This document shows, piece after piece, positions 12,460 through 27,200 of a stretch of DNA of 64,000 nt. The DNA comes from Argopecten irradians (taxonomy: Eukaryota; Mollusca; Bivalvia; Pectinida; Pectinidae). Position numbers and translations under genes: made by a program. The notes beneath the pieces are model-generated. The model saw only the letters and a list, made by a program, of their open reading frames with translations. It was not told the origin of the DNA and did not search any database. Position 1 is the stretch's first letter. Each line of letters begins with the position of its first letter. The stretch lies in assembly GCF_041381155.1 (NCBI RefSeq), contig NC_091147.1:36670553-36734552 (forward strand), read 5' to 3'.

Positions 12460-13696
12460 TTAAATAGATAAATCAAAGGTTTATTCCCTTCTATATCGTT
12501 AACTATGATTAGAATACTGGAGAATTCTTGTATATTACCATCACTATTTATGATGCATTTATGATGCTACACTTTCGACGAATGGTAGTTTTATCTATTA
12601 AAAGCAGCAGCAGACAAATAAGTATTCCCCTTCAATAAAAAAATTGCTAACTCTACACCATTACCAAACGTTTTAGCTTCTTGTTTTTATCTATTGACAT
12701 TGTGGCTTCAGGTATGTTTGACTAGCTGTCTGATATCTAAGGTTGTGAGTGGGTGACACGATCTGATCAGAGCCCGTTTTTATTTTATTTTTTTTTTATT
12801 TTTGTTTGACATACACACGCGTTACACGAAGAAAGGGGAACCCCTAGCAGAGTCTTATCAGAAGAGACGATACAAATATGAGTGATTAAATAACGGGGAA
12901 TTTATGTCACATTCTGGAGAATCGAGAATATAAATATATTAGAGACTTTTTTATCTTTTCCAACTATACGTGTAACACGAGTTCTTCCTTGTATTAAGCT
13001 AACTCCAAAATGAACGCGGATTTAACATAAAGATACTACATATACATTAACTACCATACCTAGTTGTTTCGACAGCTTTATCAACTGAAATACCCAGTAT
13101 CTATTACTGGATCAAGACAATGTAAATCTCCTGTAAGTTACGACAAATGTAAATAAATGAAAAAGATTCGGTGAGTAAGAATGAGTCATTGAAAAAAAAA
13201 AGAGTTCAGTGATCATATTAAAACATTTAAAAGAAAATAAAACACGTATTACGTCAAAGGGTTTTAATTGGTGGCACTTTTATCAAAAATACTGGTAAAT
13301 AATACATACATACTTACCATCGTTTTATAAAACTGAAAACAGCAAAAAACAGAGTAGAGTAAGTATTTATTTAAAATTGACAATATATTTTCCACTTTAT
13401 TTTCTCGTCCATGTCTTTACGTTTTTATATGAAAATCTTTTTATTACTTTATTATATTGTACACAATCATATTTATGTAAATAATTATTTGTAATGAAAA
13501 GGTTTTTTAAGTTCTTACATTTCAGCAATAAAAATATGTTTAGGCTAAAAAAAACTACGCAACGTCAACGCTATAGATATCTGCTCTTCGGACAGTTTAC
13601 AGAAAATTATTTACAATGTACATGTACTACGATATGCGTACTTGAGTGTTGACATGTTGATGATATTAATTTACATTTGCATATTACATGTTTACC
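12460..13696. other. No gene seen
   Basis: AT-rich spacer with no repeats of note. Confidence 0.5.
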
Positions 13697-13858
13697 TGGG
13701 CCTAGATTCACGAACATTCCTTAACTTTAAGGAATCCCTTATTGAAGATTTTAAGGAAGACTCCTTTTAAGATTGTTTTCCTTAATTTTTGTAATGCTTT
13801 TCTATGGGTAAATTTAAGTTATTCCTAGAGTTGAGGAATGTTCATGAAACTGGCCCCT
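13697..13858. mobile_element. MITE with ~25-bp terminal inverted repeats
   Basis: GGGCCTAGATTCACGAACAT and, at the other end, GGAATGTTCATGAAACTGGC form inverted termini of a ~160 bp non-coding element with internal AAGGA/TCCTT words. Confidence 0.7.
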
Positions 13859-15199
13859 TGCCTTGTGATAGGTATTGATTGTGACGTCATGTGTTTGCGA
13901 ACGTAAGATAAGAGTTTCCTTTCGGGATATAATCACTGGATATAAATTAAGTTCTGTTTGGTATACGAGCGTAGGATCAGGTAACCTGGCCACAAGCCGG
14001 AAGTGTAAGTGAATCATCCCCACCTGGTCGGGGTGTTTGTTTGGATTAAAATATCACAGTCTGAATTAAAAAAATAACAAAAACATGATAATGTTACCGT
14101 AGAGTGAGAGACTTTAAAATTGTGTATGGAAATACAGAGTCCAATTCGGAACAACCGGTTCGACCGTTGGTTCAAGTATAAATCCTGACGGACCTGCATT
14201 TTTTGTACAGGCCTGTAAGGGCTTTGTCAAGGCTCGTCTGAAAACAATACAAAATCACCAGGTCCGTCTTTTATTCCTTAACGAACATCTTGTTCCAACC
14301 AGCAAAACCGTAAAATCGAAAACGGCCAAAGTGTGCTTATTACTTCCGAGGTCGATTCAAACGTATTTTATTATCATTTACAAAAGGATCAGGCACGAGT
14401 TATCGCAAAATTGTAATGTCTTTTCCACACTTGTATATGCTACCTACCTGGAAAATAGTGACATGATATTTTAAATTAATTGCAAGAAAACCACAAGGTA
14501 TATGTGCATAGAGCGGGTTTTTTTTACACTCCCAGTACTGCAGTAATGTTTAACATAGAGTAATTAGCCGTGGTAAAAAGCACGTACACGAGAAAAAAAA
14601 ATATATATTTACATGTTTATCGCTAGTTTTGAATCGGAAATATCAATAATGTCTATTCATTGATGTGTGATATGTTTTAAGATGAAATAAACTTAAGTAC
14701 CCTTGTTTTATCTATATGTGGTTTTGTCCGGAAATGACTCAACTGGCAAAGTCAAAGGGAGGTAACTCGTCAAGCCTAAACCACAAATAAATCTGTGATC
14801 TATATATGTTATATATACACTTTTTGTAAGTAATAATTTAAAAAAATGACAGAGCTCAATGTTGATAATTATTTGTAGAGCTTATCACCCTCCAAGGATA
14901 ATGAACGACATTTCGATTTATCTGTAAACATGCGATGTATCGTTTGAACATGATTTGCCTGCTATGGTTTACTTCTACCATTATTTTATTTTCATTTGTC
15001 ATGATATTAGGTACATTGTACTAGTCCGCTAAACTTGCCAATATTATTAGACTTTTTTTTAATATTTTGGCCTCATATATAGAGTTAATAATAAGGGGAA
15101 AATGGGAAAAAACTAATAATATAGGCATGTTTAGCGGACTAAGTAAGTACATGTATTTCTTTTATCATTATATTAATATTTGACATTCTCTATACATTG
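13859..15199. other. No gene seen
   Basis: Frames at 13814-14199 on the minus strand have no recognisable composition or domain. Confidence 0.45.
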
Positions 15200-15390
15200 T
15201 ATAGCTTTAGTTATACATTGTATATCCGTCTAATGGGCATTCCCTATATATTTCTAGTTATAGTCTTTATCCATCTAATGGACATTTCCTTATATAGCCC
15301 TAATTATAATATATATCCGTCTAATGGAAGTTCCCTATATATCCTTAGTTATAATGTCTATCCGTCTAATGGACATTCCCCTACATGTCC
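15200..15390. repeat. ~44-bp tandem repeat, four units
   Basis: TATCCGTCTAATGGACATTC then CCTATATAT, TAGTTATA recurs four times with decay. The translated reading frames here come only from the repeat. Confidence 0.75.
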
Positions 15391-15648
15391 CCCTACATAT
15401 GTTATATAACCTTTTCCATCTCATTTACTTAAAAAATCAGCCTAACTATATATCTAAATTTTATGTGTTTTTTTATGTATTCAAAGCAAAAATATACCTT
15501 ACATATACATTGTAGACCTATGTATATGTTTGCGTAATAATGTACATGTACACCTGTATTCATGTATAATATATTCATAATTAACGGGTGAAAATACCTC
15601 TAAAGTTTCATAGAACATATGCTGTTTTACTTAGCAATGTAGATACAG

Positions 15649-15745
15649 GGGCGTAGGAAGCGGTTGGTGTGGGGTTGGTTGTCGAGGTGTTAGGGGGTCA
15701 GGGGACGGGGGTTAGGGGGGGGGGCAATTGCCTCCCCGTTCCCCG
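15649..15745. repeat. Single end of a CAGGGGCGTAGGAAG element
   Basis: CAGGGGCGTAGGAAGCGG followed by a G-rich tract and GGGGGGCAATTGCCTCCCC. It shares the terminal word with the larger inverted-repeat element at 42857-44048; the partner end was not found here. Confidence 0.55.
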
Positions 15746-18700
15746 GGACTAAAATCTAAACATTACTCTTTCCTTTTCCAAATATAGGTTAGTCAACATT
15801 TCTCTTATTAGACACATATATTTCGTCAAGATATATTTAAATCAACAATGTGTATATAGACTATTTTATCCAATCAACAACTCAGCCAATCGATACAAGC
15901 CAATCGATACAATATACATTTAGTATTATAAACTAACACAATGGCCCGATCAGGAAGACTTCTGTGACGTGTTTAGCTCATATTCTATTGGAGGATGTGA
16001 CCTTTTGGGATCATCTTAATTTAGAATTTTCATTTAGAAAAATGAAAATATCTACATAATGTGCACTATGACAAAAAAAAATCAACGCGGAAAATCTACA
16101 TGTGTGTATCAAAATCGCCAATCGCGTGATGATTCAACTTTTTGGTAAATTGCAATTCACAAACTACCTTTTCCCAAATGTGAAATGTCTTTTAATCATA
16201 TTTTGATGTTTACTTTTGGATTTTGAAAACGATCTGTTTAGGTCGAAATGAGCCATTTTATGCGCCATATCTCTTCAAAAACAGCCATAGACTTTTTCCC
16301 TCTATATTATGAAATATTTGTACTTGACACTGTATCAAACATATACAGAACAAAAACTATAGCCTGTGATTCAACTGTACAGTGTTAAAAAAATCTCCAT
16401 GACAATTTAATAGCTTAATAGGTACGTGTATCTCAGCATATTTTAAGAATTCGAAAGTTCGAAGTTTAACATTACAGACATCAGATAACAAACCAATACT
16501 ATATATATAGTCTGTAACATGGAAACACTTTTATCTATATAAGGACGGACGATAAAAACGCATCACAACAATAATGGAATGATTTATGTCAAGTGCCATC
16601 TTTAAATGTATAGATGTCCTTGTGGAAAGTAAATATTGACGTGATGTCAATAGGTCCTCACTAAAATACGTTACAGTATCCCTAAAGAGAGGAAGAGAGG
16701 ATGGCGCTGAATTTGAAAGATTTCACGATGAACCAGAGAACAATCCACCTAGTTCAGTCAAGCGTGTATTATTTTACTTACATCCTCCCCCAACAAACCA
16801 AGCACGCCGTTAAATAGTTATTGAAATGGACAAATGCCTGAAAATGCTTGAACTTATTTGAAACAATGGATATGGGTGGATTCGTGTCAACATCAAAATC
16901 GAGTTTAAACAATATTCCATTCAATCATGTATAGACTCCCCTACATAAATGTTCAAAAACATACATTTAATTAACAAGGTATGCGTTATTTATATGCTAA
17001 TTACACATTAATAGATAAATAACTGTAGTTGGAATCTCCCTTATCCTAGACTGTGCCTTATTAGTTTACATGTAATATCGATCCTAATAGTATATTTCTA
17101 CGAAGTTGTTTGTTTAATACGTTGAAGGGTAACATCCTGGTACGGTTTGGGATTTTGACATCCTGACGTTGTTTGTTAGAAGTAGAATTGTTCCTCCATT
17201 GAATACGACACTGAATGAGATTTCGTCTTCCTGGAATGGCAGTCTATTCCAAATAAAACTCTCCCACACAACTTAGGCAATTGTAGAGAGAAGGAAATAT
17301 GCTGTATCCCGACTTTCTTCTAAACCCAACACCATATCTAGACAATTAAGATAGAAAAGATATATGTTGTAGTCCGACTTTCCTGTAACCTTCACACCAA
17401 TCTTGGACATACTGACAGAAATATTTATGATGTAAACCCGCTTTCCTCTAAACCCAACACCAGATTTAGACATAAAATAGAAAAGATATCGTTGTACCCC
17501 GACTTTCCTCTGACCCTGACACCAGATTGAAACGAAATTTTATATTTTGACAAGATAAGTCTGGGCAATGACCTTTTCTCAGAACTAGTGTTAAATGGTT
17601 AACAATGAAGTTGGTGTCTTCTCCCGTAAAGAGTACAACGCACGAAACAAAATCTGAATAATTAATTCCCCGCTGTTGTTCTAAATGAAAATATTGATCG
17701 TGTTTAGAACTGATAATTTAAGATTTCTGTATAGAAATTAAGATCATAAATACTCTTACACGTTGTTCATGAGTTCAAGTTCATTTACAATAAATGGATA
17801 AATCGGAAACTAGAAATCTTCTTAAATGTCACAGATCGTTTACTTAAAGTTTGAATAGTATATGTCCGAATATGATTTTATATAGAAATTTATATCTTAT
17901 CTGTTCATGAAATCAAGTTAGATCTAATTCACAAAGAATGGACGAATCAGGAACCAGAAATCTTTTTAGGGTCAAACATCCTTTATTCCCTTTGTTTGTT
18001 TACATTTCGTACGATATGCCGGAAAAAGATGAATGTTTAGTCCAGTTCATTGATTTACTGGTGAAACTTATATACAAAAGGTGTAAAAGTATTTAATCAA
18101 ACAAGAAGGATCGGTATACAGAGCCCCCGACCGATGAATAATCTAATTTTATAACACAAGTGGATGTAATAACGTATAAGGAGTTCGTTCACCCATCTAT
18201 GCTTATCTCTCTACCACTGGTAACAAAACACTGTACTATACATGTACAACGCCGGGCTACCCATGTTCAACACGATGACATCATTTCCGATATCTAAATG
18301 TTTTCAGCTTCGGTCCAGTGACCTAGAAATAGACTAAGTTGTGTATAAAACGGTATCACACTACAGGTAAGCATATATACCTGAGCGCGTGGATATATTA
18401 ATACAAATTTGTAGGTGTTTGTATCCGTATATTAGCAGTAGGTATATGCATATATGATATAGATAATTATATATCAATGAGTCACTGAACATTTGGTTTT
18501 CTGAAGGAAATTTAATATTACTATATGACAAAGGAAGTGAGTGTGGTTTTAGTTTTGGACAGGTATATCGATACAAACGCACACAGGAGTTGTCTTTAAA
18601 CTCTTCGGGTAACAGGTAAGACACTTTCTATTTTATCAATTTCAGAAAGTTCTGTTTAATTTTCGTTATACGCGCTATATATGTTAGTTACAATCTAAAT

Positions 18701-19780
18701 GGACACATATATAACGTACAATAATCTACAACTTATTTGTATTATTGATTTTATCTGAATGTTGCTTTATCAATTTTAACTTGATATATACGGCAAACTA
18801 ATTTTTTTAGGTACATTTGGGGCCGAATAAAGGTCCCTTCCCCTAGAGAAATGTTGCTGTATTTTTCCTAAAGTAAAGAAAGCTGCAATGTTCAGTTTTC
18901 CAAACTGAAAAGGTACAGGCCCCTGAAATTATTGAGCTAGAAAATCACTGGCCCCTGTAGAACTGCAAACTGGAAATATGCATGTATACATGTACATGTA
19001 CATAAACTTACATTGTGTACTTGTCTCGACAAAAGTAAATTATTTCAATATCTTGTTATTTGGGAAAGGTCAACGGATTTTCTCCAGCTTAATTTAACGA
19101 GTGTAGTAGTACAGTTTCTTTGAAGCGTTTTTTTTCGCAATTTAAGACAATGCAATATATTAAATTTGACTGTCAAATCAACTTCATCACATATAGATTA
19201 ATTACCTTATACACAAGACGAGACAGGTTTATTTTGTTTTTTCGCTTTATCGTGCTTATACGCGATTAAATGTAATGATTCATGTATTGGGCTATTCATG
19301 TATCTCACCCAAATATTGTACCAAATATATAGACTAGGTGAACAAGTCTGAATTATTAAAAAAAAATTATCTTGTCGATACAATAAGCTATATGTAATTA
19401 GAAGTTTGAGATTTTAAAATTGATACAATTGAGAACCTAACTTAAGATGAATAGTAAATGTGTGTATATAGGATTTGATGAACTCGTAAGATAGCACTGT
19501 GACAAACATAGATGTCACACTAATTGACGAACGTTCCTCTGTCAAGTTAAAACATTAATCAAGGCGTCACGTGACGTCATGTCAGCCTAATTACGGCCAA
19601 TTTAGCGACGGCTATCCGGGCTAAATATTATGAAATTGCCTTCCTCTCCATGCTCGTTATAAGATGTAGGCCTAGCCTTTTAAAAAAGTGTTGGCCACTT
19701 AGGTTTGTCGAGTGTTTCTGCGACAACTTGTAAACATTACTGGATATGGTGAATTGCGTTGGAGTCCATGCATATACAGT
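15746..19780. other. No gene seen outside the 17.3-kb tandem repeat
   Basis: No exon pairs with compatible splice sites were recognised by eye. Confidence 0.4.
17280..17530. repeat. ~65-bp tandem repeat, about four units
   Basis: CCCGACTTTCCTCTAAACCC / CAACACCAGATTTAGACAT recurs with divergence. Confidence 0.7.
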
Positions 19781-19912
19781 ATGTAAAAGGAGCGGGTCGG
19801 CGTGGTTTGTACATAGTGTTAAATACGGTCTCTGTCACTCAGCTGAGGGAGCATGTTTCTTTGGCTCAGTCGGTAGAGCCGTTGAGATTCCTGGTCGGGG
19901 CACTCGACAGAA
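19781..19912 (+). mobile_element. tRNA-derived SINE fragment, copy 1
   Basis: TTTGGCTCAGTCGGTAGAGC resembles a pol III A box and GAGATTCCTGGTCGGGGCAC the B-box region. The preceding GTAAAAGGAGCGGGTCGG...TCTGTCACTCAGCTGAG matches the copy at 45131-45311. About 40 bp between the boxes appears deleted. Confidence 0.6.
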
Positions 19913-20144
19913 ATGTGTATTTTCCCTGTTCTTTTACATATATATAAGTTACTTTTAGACCCAGAATTTCCCTTATTAAGTCACAAACAAACTGTATAAC
20001 TACTAGGTTCACATTAAATGAATGCATCTGTAATGTATTAATTATATTATGCTGCAGTATGAGCATGCCAACGTGATTTTCAACATGTTATGTTTATAAA
20101 AAAACGAAACAATGCAACCGAATTCGCATTCCAGGAAACGATGC

Positions 20145-21300
20145 AAAAACATTTCTGTCCTGATTGTGAGATTTCCGGACTATCGGCGTCCGGAATATCG
20201 CCGGTACGTCTGCTGTATATGTAATTTACACTATAGTTATTATAGTATAAAAGTAGGTTAAAACGGTTTCGGTTTCATAACAACACAAGAGATAGCGCTC
20301 AGATAAAATGTAAAAATAAACGCAAGTTATCTTTACGCCAACATTAACCGTTTCATAACAAAACACTGCTGTAGGTTCATATGTACAAATATATGTACTT
20401 TCAAAACAAACTGTACAACGACAAGAACTTACGTCCAAAGCATTGTTTTAAATTCTATAGGGGCGATATATCACCATACGAACCGAAACAAAGGTCCTTA
20501 ATTTTTATATTAGATATGTCGTTTCTTTAACAAATGTAAAAAAGAAAAAAAATCTAATGTGCATATGATTAAAAGAAAACCTTGGTCAAAGAACGGCGCC
20601 CTTCAGAATGCAGCGTTTGCGCAATGAAATTCACAAAGTACTACTGACTGGGTGTTTTTAAAAATGGAAACACTATTCGCATTGGCTACATGTAATACAT
20701 GGTCAGGTAAACACCAAGTACAATTTAATTTATTGCCTAATTGTTGAGTTCTTCAGGGTGACGTCCTATGGCCATTTTTCTTGTAATTAGTATGCATATA
20801 AGAGAATGTTTTAAAGAAATGATAGTTGCCAAAAAAACAATACATATCTAATATAAAAAATTTGGACCTTTGTTTTGGTGGGCCCTAGGTAATCCATAGA
20901 CTTATGTCCCCCGCCCAGTTTATACGAATTGCGAATTTTCCGGACTGCCGGATTCCGTCAATACATATAAAATGTATAGTCAATAATCAAACCGCAATGT
21001 GACATTTCTGTCCGAATTGTGAGTTTTCCGAACAATCGGCGTCCGGATATGATCGGGTCTTCTGTATTTATAACTTTCTGGTCAAAACGAATGATTGAAA
21101 CTCACAACAATACGTACATGTATAATATGAAAGTAGGTTAAAACCACAGTTTCGGTTTCATAACAACACGCGAGATAGCGCTCAGATATAATCTAAAAAT
21201 AAACACGAGTTATCTTTATACCGATCTCATCAGTTTCATATCAAATCACTTATAAGGAGATGTAAATATCTACAGTGGGGCCTCGATAATCCGAACACTC
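20145..21300. repeat. Pogo/Tigger-like repeat remnants, duplicated
   Basis: Two direct copies of a ~200 bp block (20145-20350; about 21000-21240) share TCGGCGTCCGGA, AAAGTAGGTTAAAAC and GATAGCGCTCAGATA. At 21273 CAGTGGGGCCTCGATAATCC resembles pogo-type termini. No transposase frame is visible, so the class is tentative. Confidence 0.45.
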
Positions 21301-22607
21301 GCGTTCCCCGCCCATATAGTCAATAATCAAATCCATCACCCGATATTTTTCGATTATATATGTACATTATATATTCTATTACTGTTTCTCTCCTTATAGC
21401 AGCTTGAGTTTATCTAATATCGAAACACTTCGTTTTCTCAAATTAGAACTGGAATCAGAAAATTATCATTAACTCATCAAATTATGCAATCGATTGAAAA
21501 ATAAATGTTTTTATTTTTTTATTTATTTTATTATTTTTTATGAAATTTGGTTTCCATTTCGAAAGTTATTTCTTCCATTTCTTATTAGTGACTAAGAATA
21601 AACTGAAGTTTGAACTTTGAAATAAGGAATACAACTGCACCACAAATGTAAAACAGTACAATATCTGCACTGAGGAAAACCACGGTACGATATGATGATA
21701 TAACCAGAAAATGTTGCCACATCTGCTACGGTAAGGGGAAGTTCAGTTTAACGATGCGTATTATAACCGATGATGACAACAATCTATAACAACTAAATAA
21801 TAACTGCTCCCTCAAGGTCTGGACCGACTCGTCACCGTTTACTACACACGCCACAAAAAAACTGCACTCGTTGACCCCCCCAAACTAATTCACAAAGCAA
21901 AGAGTTCGGAACAACAAATGGATCCCCTAGATGTTCGATATAGTCACTCCCATTCTCCTGTTGTGTTGTAACACAAAACGATAGAAGGTTTTTGTCTGAA
22001 TTACAGAGTATTAATAGCTCGTCAACATCATACGGGGTTCTTTATATATAAGATAACTCGTTCCTCTGTGTTACGACAAAGTTCCCTACTATATAGGAAC
22101 TATAACTTTATGCAGCGCATGGTAGTTAGGTTTACAATGCATTAACGGTATGGAAAGTGCATTTAGGACGATATTTGAACTATGCCTTTTAGTACACATA
22201 TGTGCCATGGAGTTATAAAGACGTTTTCTCAGTTACACACAGCTAACAATGGATATACGTTTTTTTCACCTTCCTTTATCCTAATTACAGCTATGGATAT
22301 CTATTCAAATCTATACACTTTAGAGTTGTTTTCATTTAAAAGTGGATTATATGATGTAGGATATTTCTTTTACAAGTTTGGTTGATTCTCAAAATGTTTC
22401 TGGTAAGTAAAATGATTAATTTTCAAATTATTTCATACTTCTTCGATTTAAATATACTTTGGGTCAGTAAACGGTCAACATAAAAGTGCATTACATATAT
22501 GTTCACAATGTGCCATTATTGGGATTTGATTTTTTCAATTTATCTTTTACTTTATAAAGAATAAGTCAATGTTTTATTTTTAGCATCATTAGATTGAATA
22601 ACGATTG
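21300..22607. other. No gene seen; possible 5' flank of the TNF ligand gene
   Basis: Could contain an upstream non-coding exon joining the acceptor at 23825, but I cannot place it. Confidence 0.35.
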
Positions 22608-22690
22608 CATCCTCGATACTCCAGGAGTTACTATCACTGATATTATATACACGTCAGTTGTAGTATTAACCCCTGGAATATCGAAGGTGG
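22608..22690. mobile_element. CATCCTCGATACTCCAGG MITE, short copy
   Basis: Starts CATCCTCGATACTCCAGGAG and ends CCCTGGAATATCGAAGGTG, an 83-bp inverted-repeat copy about 1.2 kb upstream of the TNF ligand ATG. Confidence 0.7.
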
Positions 22691-23845
22691 TCGATAGAGG
22701 TACGAACTGTACTTTTGATAAAATTTGATTTTAGTAAGAATACTTATAGATACAGTAAATACTAGGGAACCATATACTTTTCGTATCTACACTGGTATCA
22801 GATATTAGCAGATGTTCTAATCCGGATCTTGATGATCGATATTCGGTCCACTTCTTCCTACCGAACCCTCTCTAAACCGGCCGCAATTATATGCGACCAT
22901 GATCGGTTTAGGGAAGTTCCATTGTATCTTTATGCGATTAAGCCTACTTTCACCCCATTCATGTCAGTCAGAATACGTGAGAATATCTGTGTCATCGTGC
23001 CTTTAGTACTACATCTAGATGTACATTTTTAGACCTGTCATTTTAGCGATGTTCGTATGCATAAATTATCTTTATAATATACGTCACGAGCTGTCATCTC
23101 GTGCTGTCATAGTAACACCACCTGTTGTAACAAGGTGCAATGATTCAGACTTTATGACGGTAAACCGGGGTCATGACCCAGTGTATGACGTACGAATAAT
23201 CATGAGAGCAGGCGATTTTATACTTGTTGGTGATTTATATCAAGCTTTGATAGTTTCGATAAGTTGTAAACATAGTGTACATAGTAACCGGAGACTCCTC
23301 CCCGATACCCCAGGGGTTGCAATCACTTTCGTTGGTAACGACAGTGAAAGTTCTGACCCCGCGAAAAGCGAAGACACCGTTTGGCATAGATAGCAAACAG
23401 CATTTGTACAAAACCCAGTATCCTTGTACTTATCATGAACATTTTGTTAGGTTTTTTTTTTAAATAAAAGCAAATGTTAAAACAATTATAGGTCATGAAG
23501 TTTGCTTTGATAGTTATTGAGATGTCATCAGTTAACCGATAATTGAAATTCGTTAAAATAGATAAGTGTCTGTCACTTAAACATATTGTACATATTAATA
23601 TGAGTCTGAATGTTAATTCTGAAAAGTTTATGCAGCATGACAAAGTTTTTAATAAAGTCAACAAAAGCAGCATGTCTATAAAATAATTTCGCAGTAGCAT
23701 AATTTGTTACTAAATTAGTTCCTACATTTATTATATTCTACTAGAACGATTATTCAGTCTGGTAATTTTCACACCTCAATATTTTCACCATGAGGTAATC
23801 GTTTTAAATAATAATTCCATTTCAGCCTGTGACCTTTGGATTAGA

Positions 23846-24289
23846 ATGGAGCCCTGCCCCAGTATGCAGTCTATACAGTCCACGGCTTCCTCCTCAGTCC
23901 TAGTACCAGACATCATGCAGCACCGACATAAAAATGGCGACGTTCCTCGCGGGGACATGGAATGCGCGCGCGTGCCGGACACCGTCTTATCTACGCCGAG
24001 ACGAGTTGTTTTGTTTGCTTCGGCAGCTGTGGTTGTGCTTCTTGTGTTACTGACCAGTTTGGTGATAATATTATTTGTTCAAGTTACGAATCTCCGGACT
24101 AGTCTAAATTCTGAAATTTCTGCGCATGCCAAGGACTTTGGAGAAGTGTGTCTCCCTTGTGGAGAGCTCCAATGGGGCCCGTTCGAAGAGGACACCCCAG
24201 ATCTTGTGTTGTTAGAGAAAGTGCGGTCTCCAGACGGTGATGTTTGTTGCGCCAAGTCACCGAACCAAACCAAGATTCTTTTCGAACTG
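23846..24289 (+). CDS. TNF ligand coding exon 1 (cytoplasmic tail, TM, stalk)
   Basis: 148 codons from ATG 23846 to the donor CTG|GTAAGT at 24290. It encodes the tail, the transmembrane segment (rich in V, L, A and I, following PRR) and the Cys-containing stalk. A splice acceptor (TTTCAG) ends at 23825 with no stop between it and the ATG. A non-coding upstream exon is therefore likely, and a further N-terminal extension cannot be excluded. The methionine chosen gives the usual short cytoplasmic tail of this family. Confidence 0.88.
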
Positions 24290-27200
24290 GTAAGTCCTCC
24301 TCTGAAAGGCAGAGTGAATTTAACAAGTGGTACACAAATGTATTTGCTAATTTCGCTTCTTCGTTCTAGTTTAATAAATTTATGTGTGTCAGCTATTATC
24401 TTTCTGCAATATTTGTACATGTTTTATGAGGACGTTTCGCCCATTTTATAATGCTCTCTCACTGAAAGACATCGAACAGAACACCCCATCCGGTCACATT
24501 ATACTGATTAAGGGCAAACCAGTCGTCCCTTTCCGCTCTACGGAACAGCAACCTTTGTTTTCAGGGAGACTCAAGAAAGACATCATATAGGAAATACAGA
24601 AAAAGAAATATTCTAAAATCATCGTGTTAATTACGAGCATGGCTAGAAAATGCGTAATTCTAATGTGCTTCCTACAGGGTTGTTCAGTTGTTCAAAGTGT
24701 CATTCCAGTTGTCTAGGTAATTATTATAATAGGGCCTATATAAACCAGAACGTTAGAATACAAAATGATTTAATTGGATCTTTATCTTAATTAATTGACC
24801 TAAATATAGCATCGATTAGAAATAATTAACAATGAAATGATCGGTTAAAAAGTAGATACGTTCGTAGTGGATATCTAAATTATCATTTAACCTACAAACT
24901 TTATCTGTGAATACTCGTCTAAATACAAAACGGCACTCGGGTAAAAATCCGGATATCACTTTCTTAAAGTGATCCAGTTTTCTCAATACCGCTTATCTAA
25001 ATGCAAAACGGCACTAGTTAATAAATCCAGACATCGAGTCAGGAAGTTTTCTAGTATTTCTGACATATCAATGAATATTTATCTAATTGCTGTACGGCGT
25101 AGGTCGATACAGTAGACATTTGTAAAGAGCATTGCCCTCTATATCAGATATACATGTCGCCTTTAACAGATTGTAAACTTCTATTTCTACAGCTGTACCA
25201 GAAAAAGAAGATGCAGGAGGTCAGGCACGGTAGGTCAACCACTTACACTTTATCATTGTTCATTTCATTGTTTATATAATTGCCATTGTTTGTGTTATGT
25301 GTTGCGCGTGATTTTGGCCTCTTTATCAATCTCGCCACTAAGATGGGGAAATTCCCGGTCTGATACTGCCCATATTGTAAACAAAGTAATCAATAATCAC
25401 TTTATATTAACTGAGCACGTACGAGCTTATACCGCGAACGTTATGGATCACCCTCATTAAGCATTCTGATCCACCAGAGTTACTTCCCTTCGTTTCACTC
25501 CGTCGGAACTGGCGGAGCGAAATGAAGGGAACTAACTCTGTTAGATTAGATAAAATGATACAGCTATTAGCAAATTTTATTTAGATGCTTTTTGTTTGGA
25601 AATGAAATCATTCCAGATCAAAATATTATCGTAGTTTATAGGAATATGAATGTATGAAGAATCTTTTTCCGTTGCCAGTAAGACGTTTATACAATTGCAC
25701 ATGTATATATAGACTTAAAAGTATTAAATTTTATCAATGGCACTTGTTTTATATTTGTAGAATGATGCTTTTATTAAAAAAAATGTTTCTGTATGTTTTG
25801 TAGATATGTTGAAGTCAGAGAACGCGGTAGACGGTGGCCCACAAACTTATACAGCATCGGCTCATCTAATGGTCAATGGTGTTCAGCCAGCTGTGACGGA
25901 TAAATGTAAGTATAAATCGGATATAGCGCACACTTCTGAGGATGATCGCTGTATCAGGCCTGCAAAAAGGTCATCCTACACCAAATTACCTTCAATAAGT
26001 CAAAATTGTCCGGATTGTGAGTTTTCCGGACTGTCAGATTTTGTTTTCTTATTAGATAAAATCAAATACTGGTATGTTGTACGATATTTCCGATCTGAGT
26101 GTGAGGTTTCCGGACAATCGGAGTCCGGATCATCGAGGGTCCATTGTAAAGATCGTACAGCCCTTCACAAATTTCACCACACAAATTCCCCACCTTTTTC
26201 AAATCACCGCTCCTCACAAGCCTCTTACTCACAAACTCAATATTTTACAGACCTCACCCTCACAAATCTCACACCTTACTAATCTCTACCCTTCACAAAA
26301 AGCCATCTGTAACAAACCCCACCCCTCACAAATCTTAATCCCTCTCAAACCTCACCCCGACGAACCCAATCCTTATACTATTTCTTAAATATAGCCTTTG
26401 ATGTTTTTCATATTTTGCTCCTTTTATCATAAACAAAAGAGCAATGAAATGCAAATATATTTCAAATTACTACTAAGTTTAAACTATACACAGGGTGGGA
26501 GTAAAGTAATCATAATTGCCAACCAGGGAGGTAAATATGATGCCAGAACAGCCGATTTTGGCATTCACTGAAAGTTATTAGATAAAAAACAAAGGATGGG
26601 ATTATCGACACCTTGTAGAAAATGACGAAAGAAAAAGACAAAATTCTTTGGAATTTGTTGTTATCTTGTCTCGGCATCAAGCCATGCTTTTTAATTCGGA
26701 GAACACCTAAACCACAACTCTTTGGCCTTATTTCAAGTTTCGCCTTTTTTATTTGCCCGAAATACTGTTTTCGTACTTAAGCATTTAACACTTGTTTTGC
26801 GAACATCATCATTTTTAGTCATTTTACATACTCTGTCTCTGTTATCTTATAACATCATCTTGAAACCTGTACTGATAGACAACATCTTGAATGCCATAAG
26901 ATTCCTGTTTGCTATTACACAAATGTATATAGATTCTTGTATAAGTTTCACCAGATTGAGGCACAAATGTAGTACTCTAAATTACGACCTTTTCCGTTCA
27001 AATATAGTCGAAAATTCTCGTTGTACAAACTGTGTGAAACCATTGTGAAAATGCTAATCATTATTTCTTAGAATGTCCAAATTATTTAGCTGCCCGTACA
27101 AAATTAATTAGCGAAATTAATGAGCAAAATCTGGAAATACACCTTAATTTGCTGCTTTGTGATGATGAAAATTTGGCTTTGGAGGTAAATTGTAAAATTT

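Noticed and set aside
23019..23393. 124-codon + frame upstream of the TNF ligand
   Set aside because: No family features, not linked by phase-compatible splice sites, and it overlaps a decayed repeat end (CGATACCCCAGGGGTTGC).
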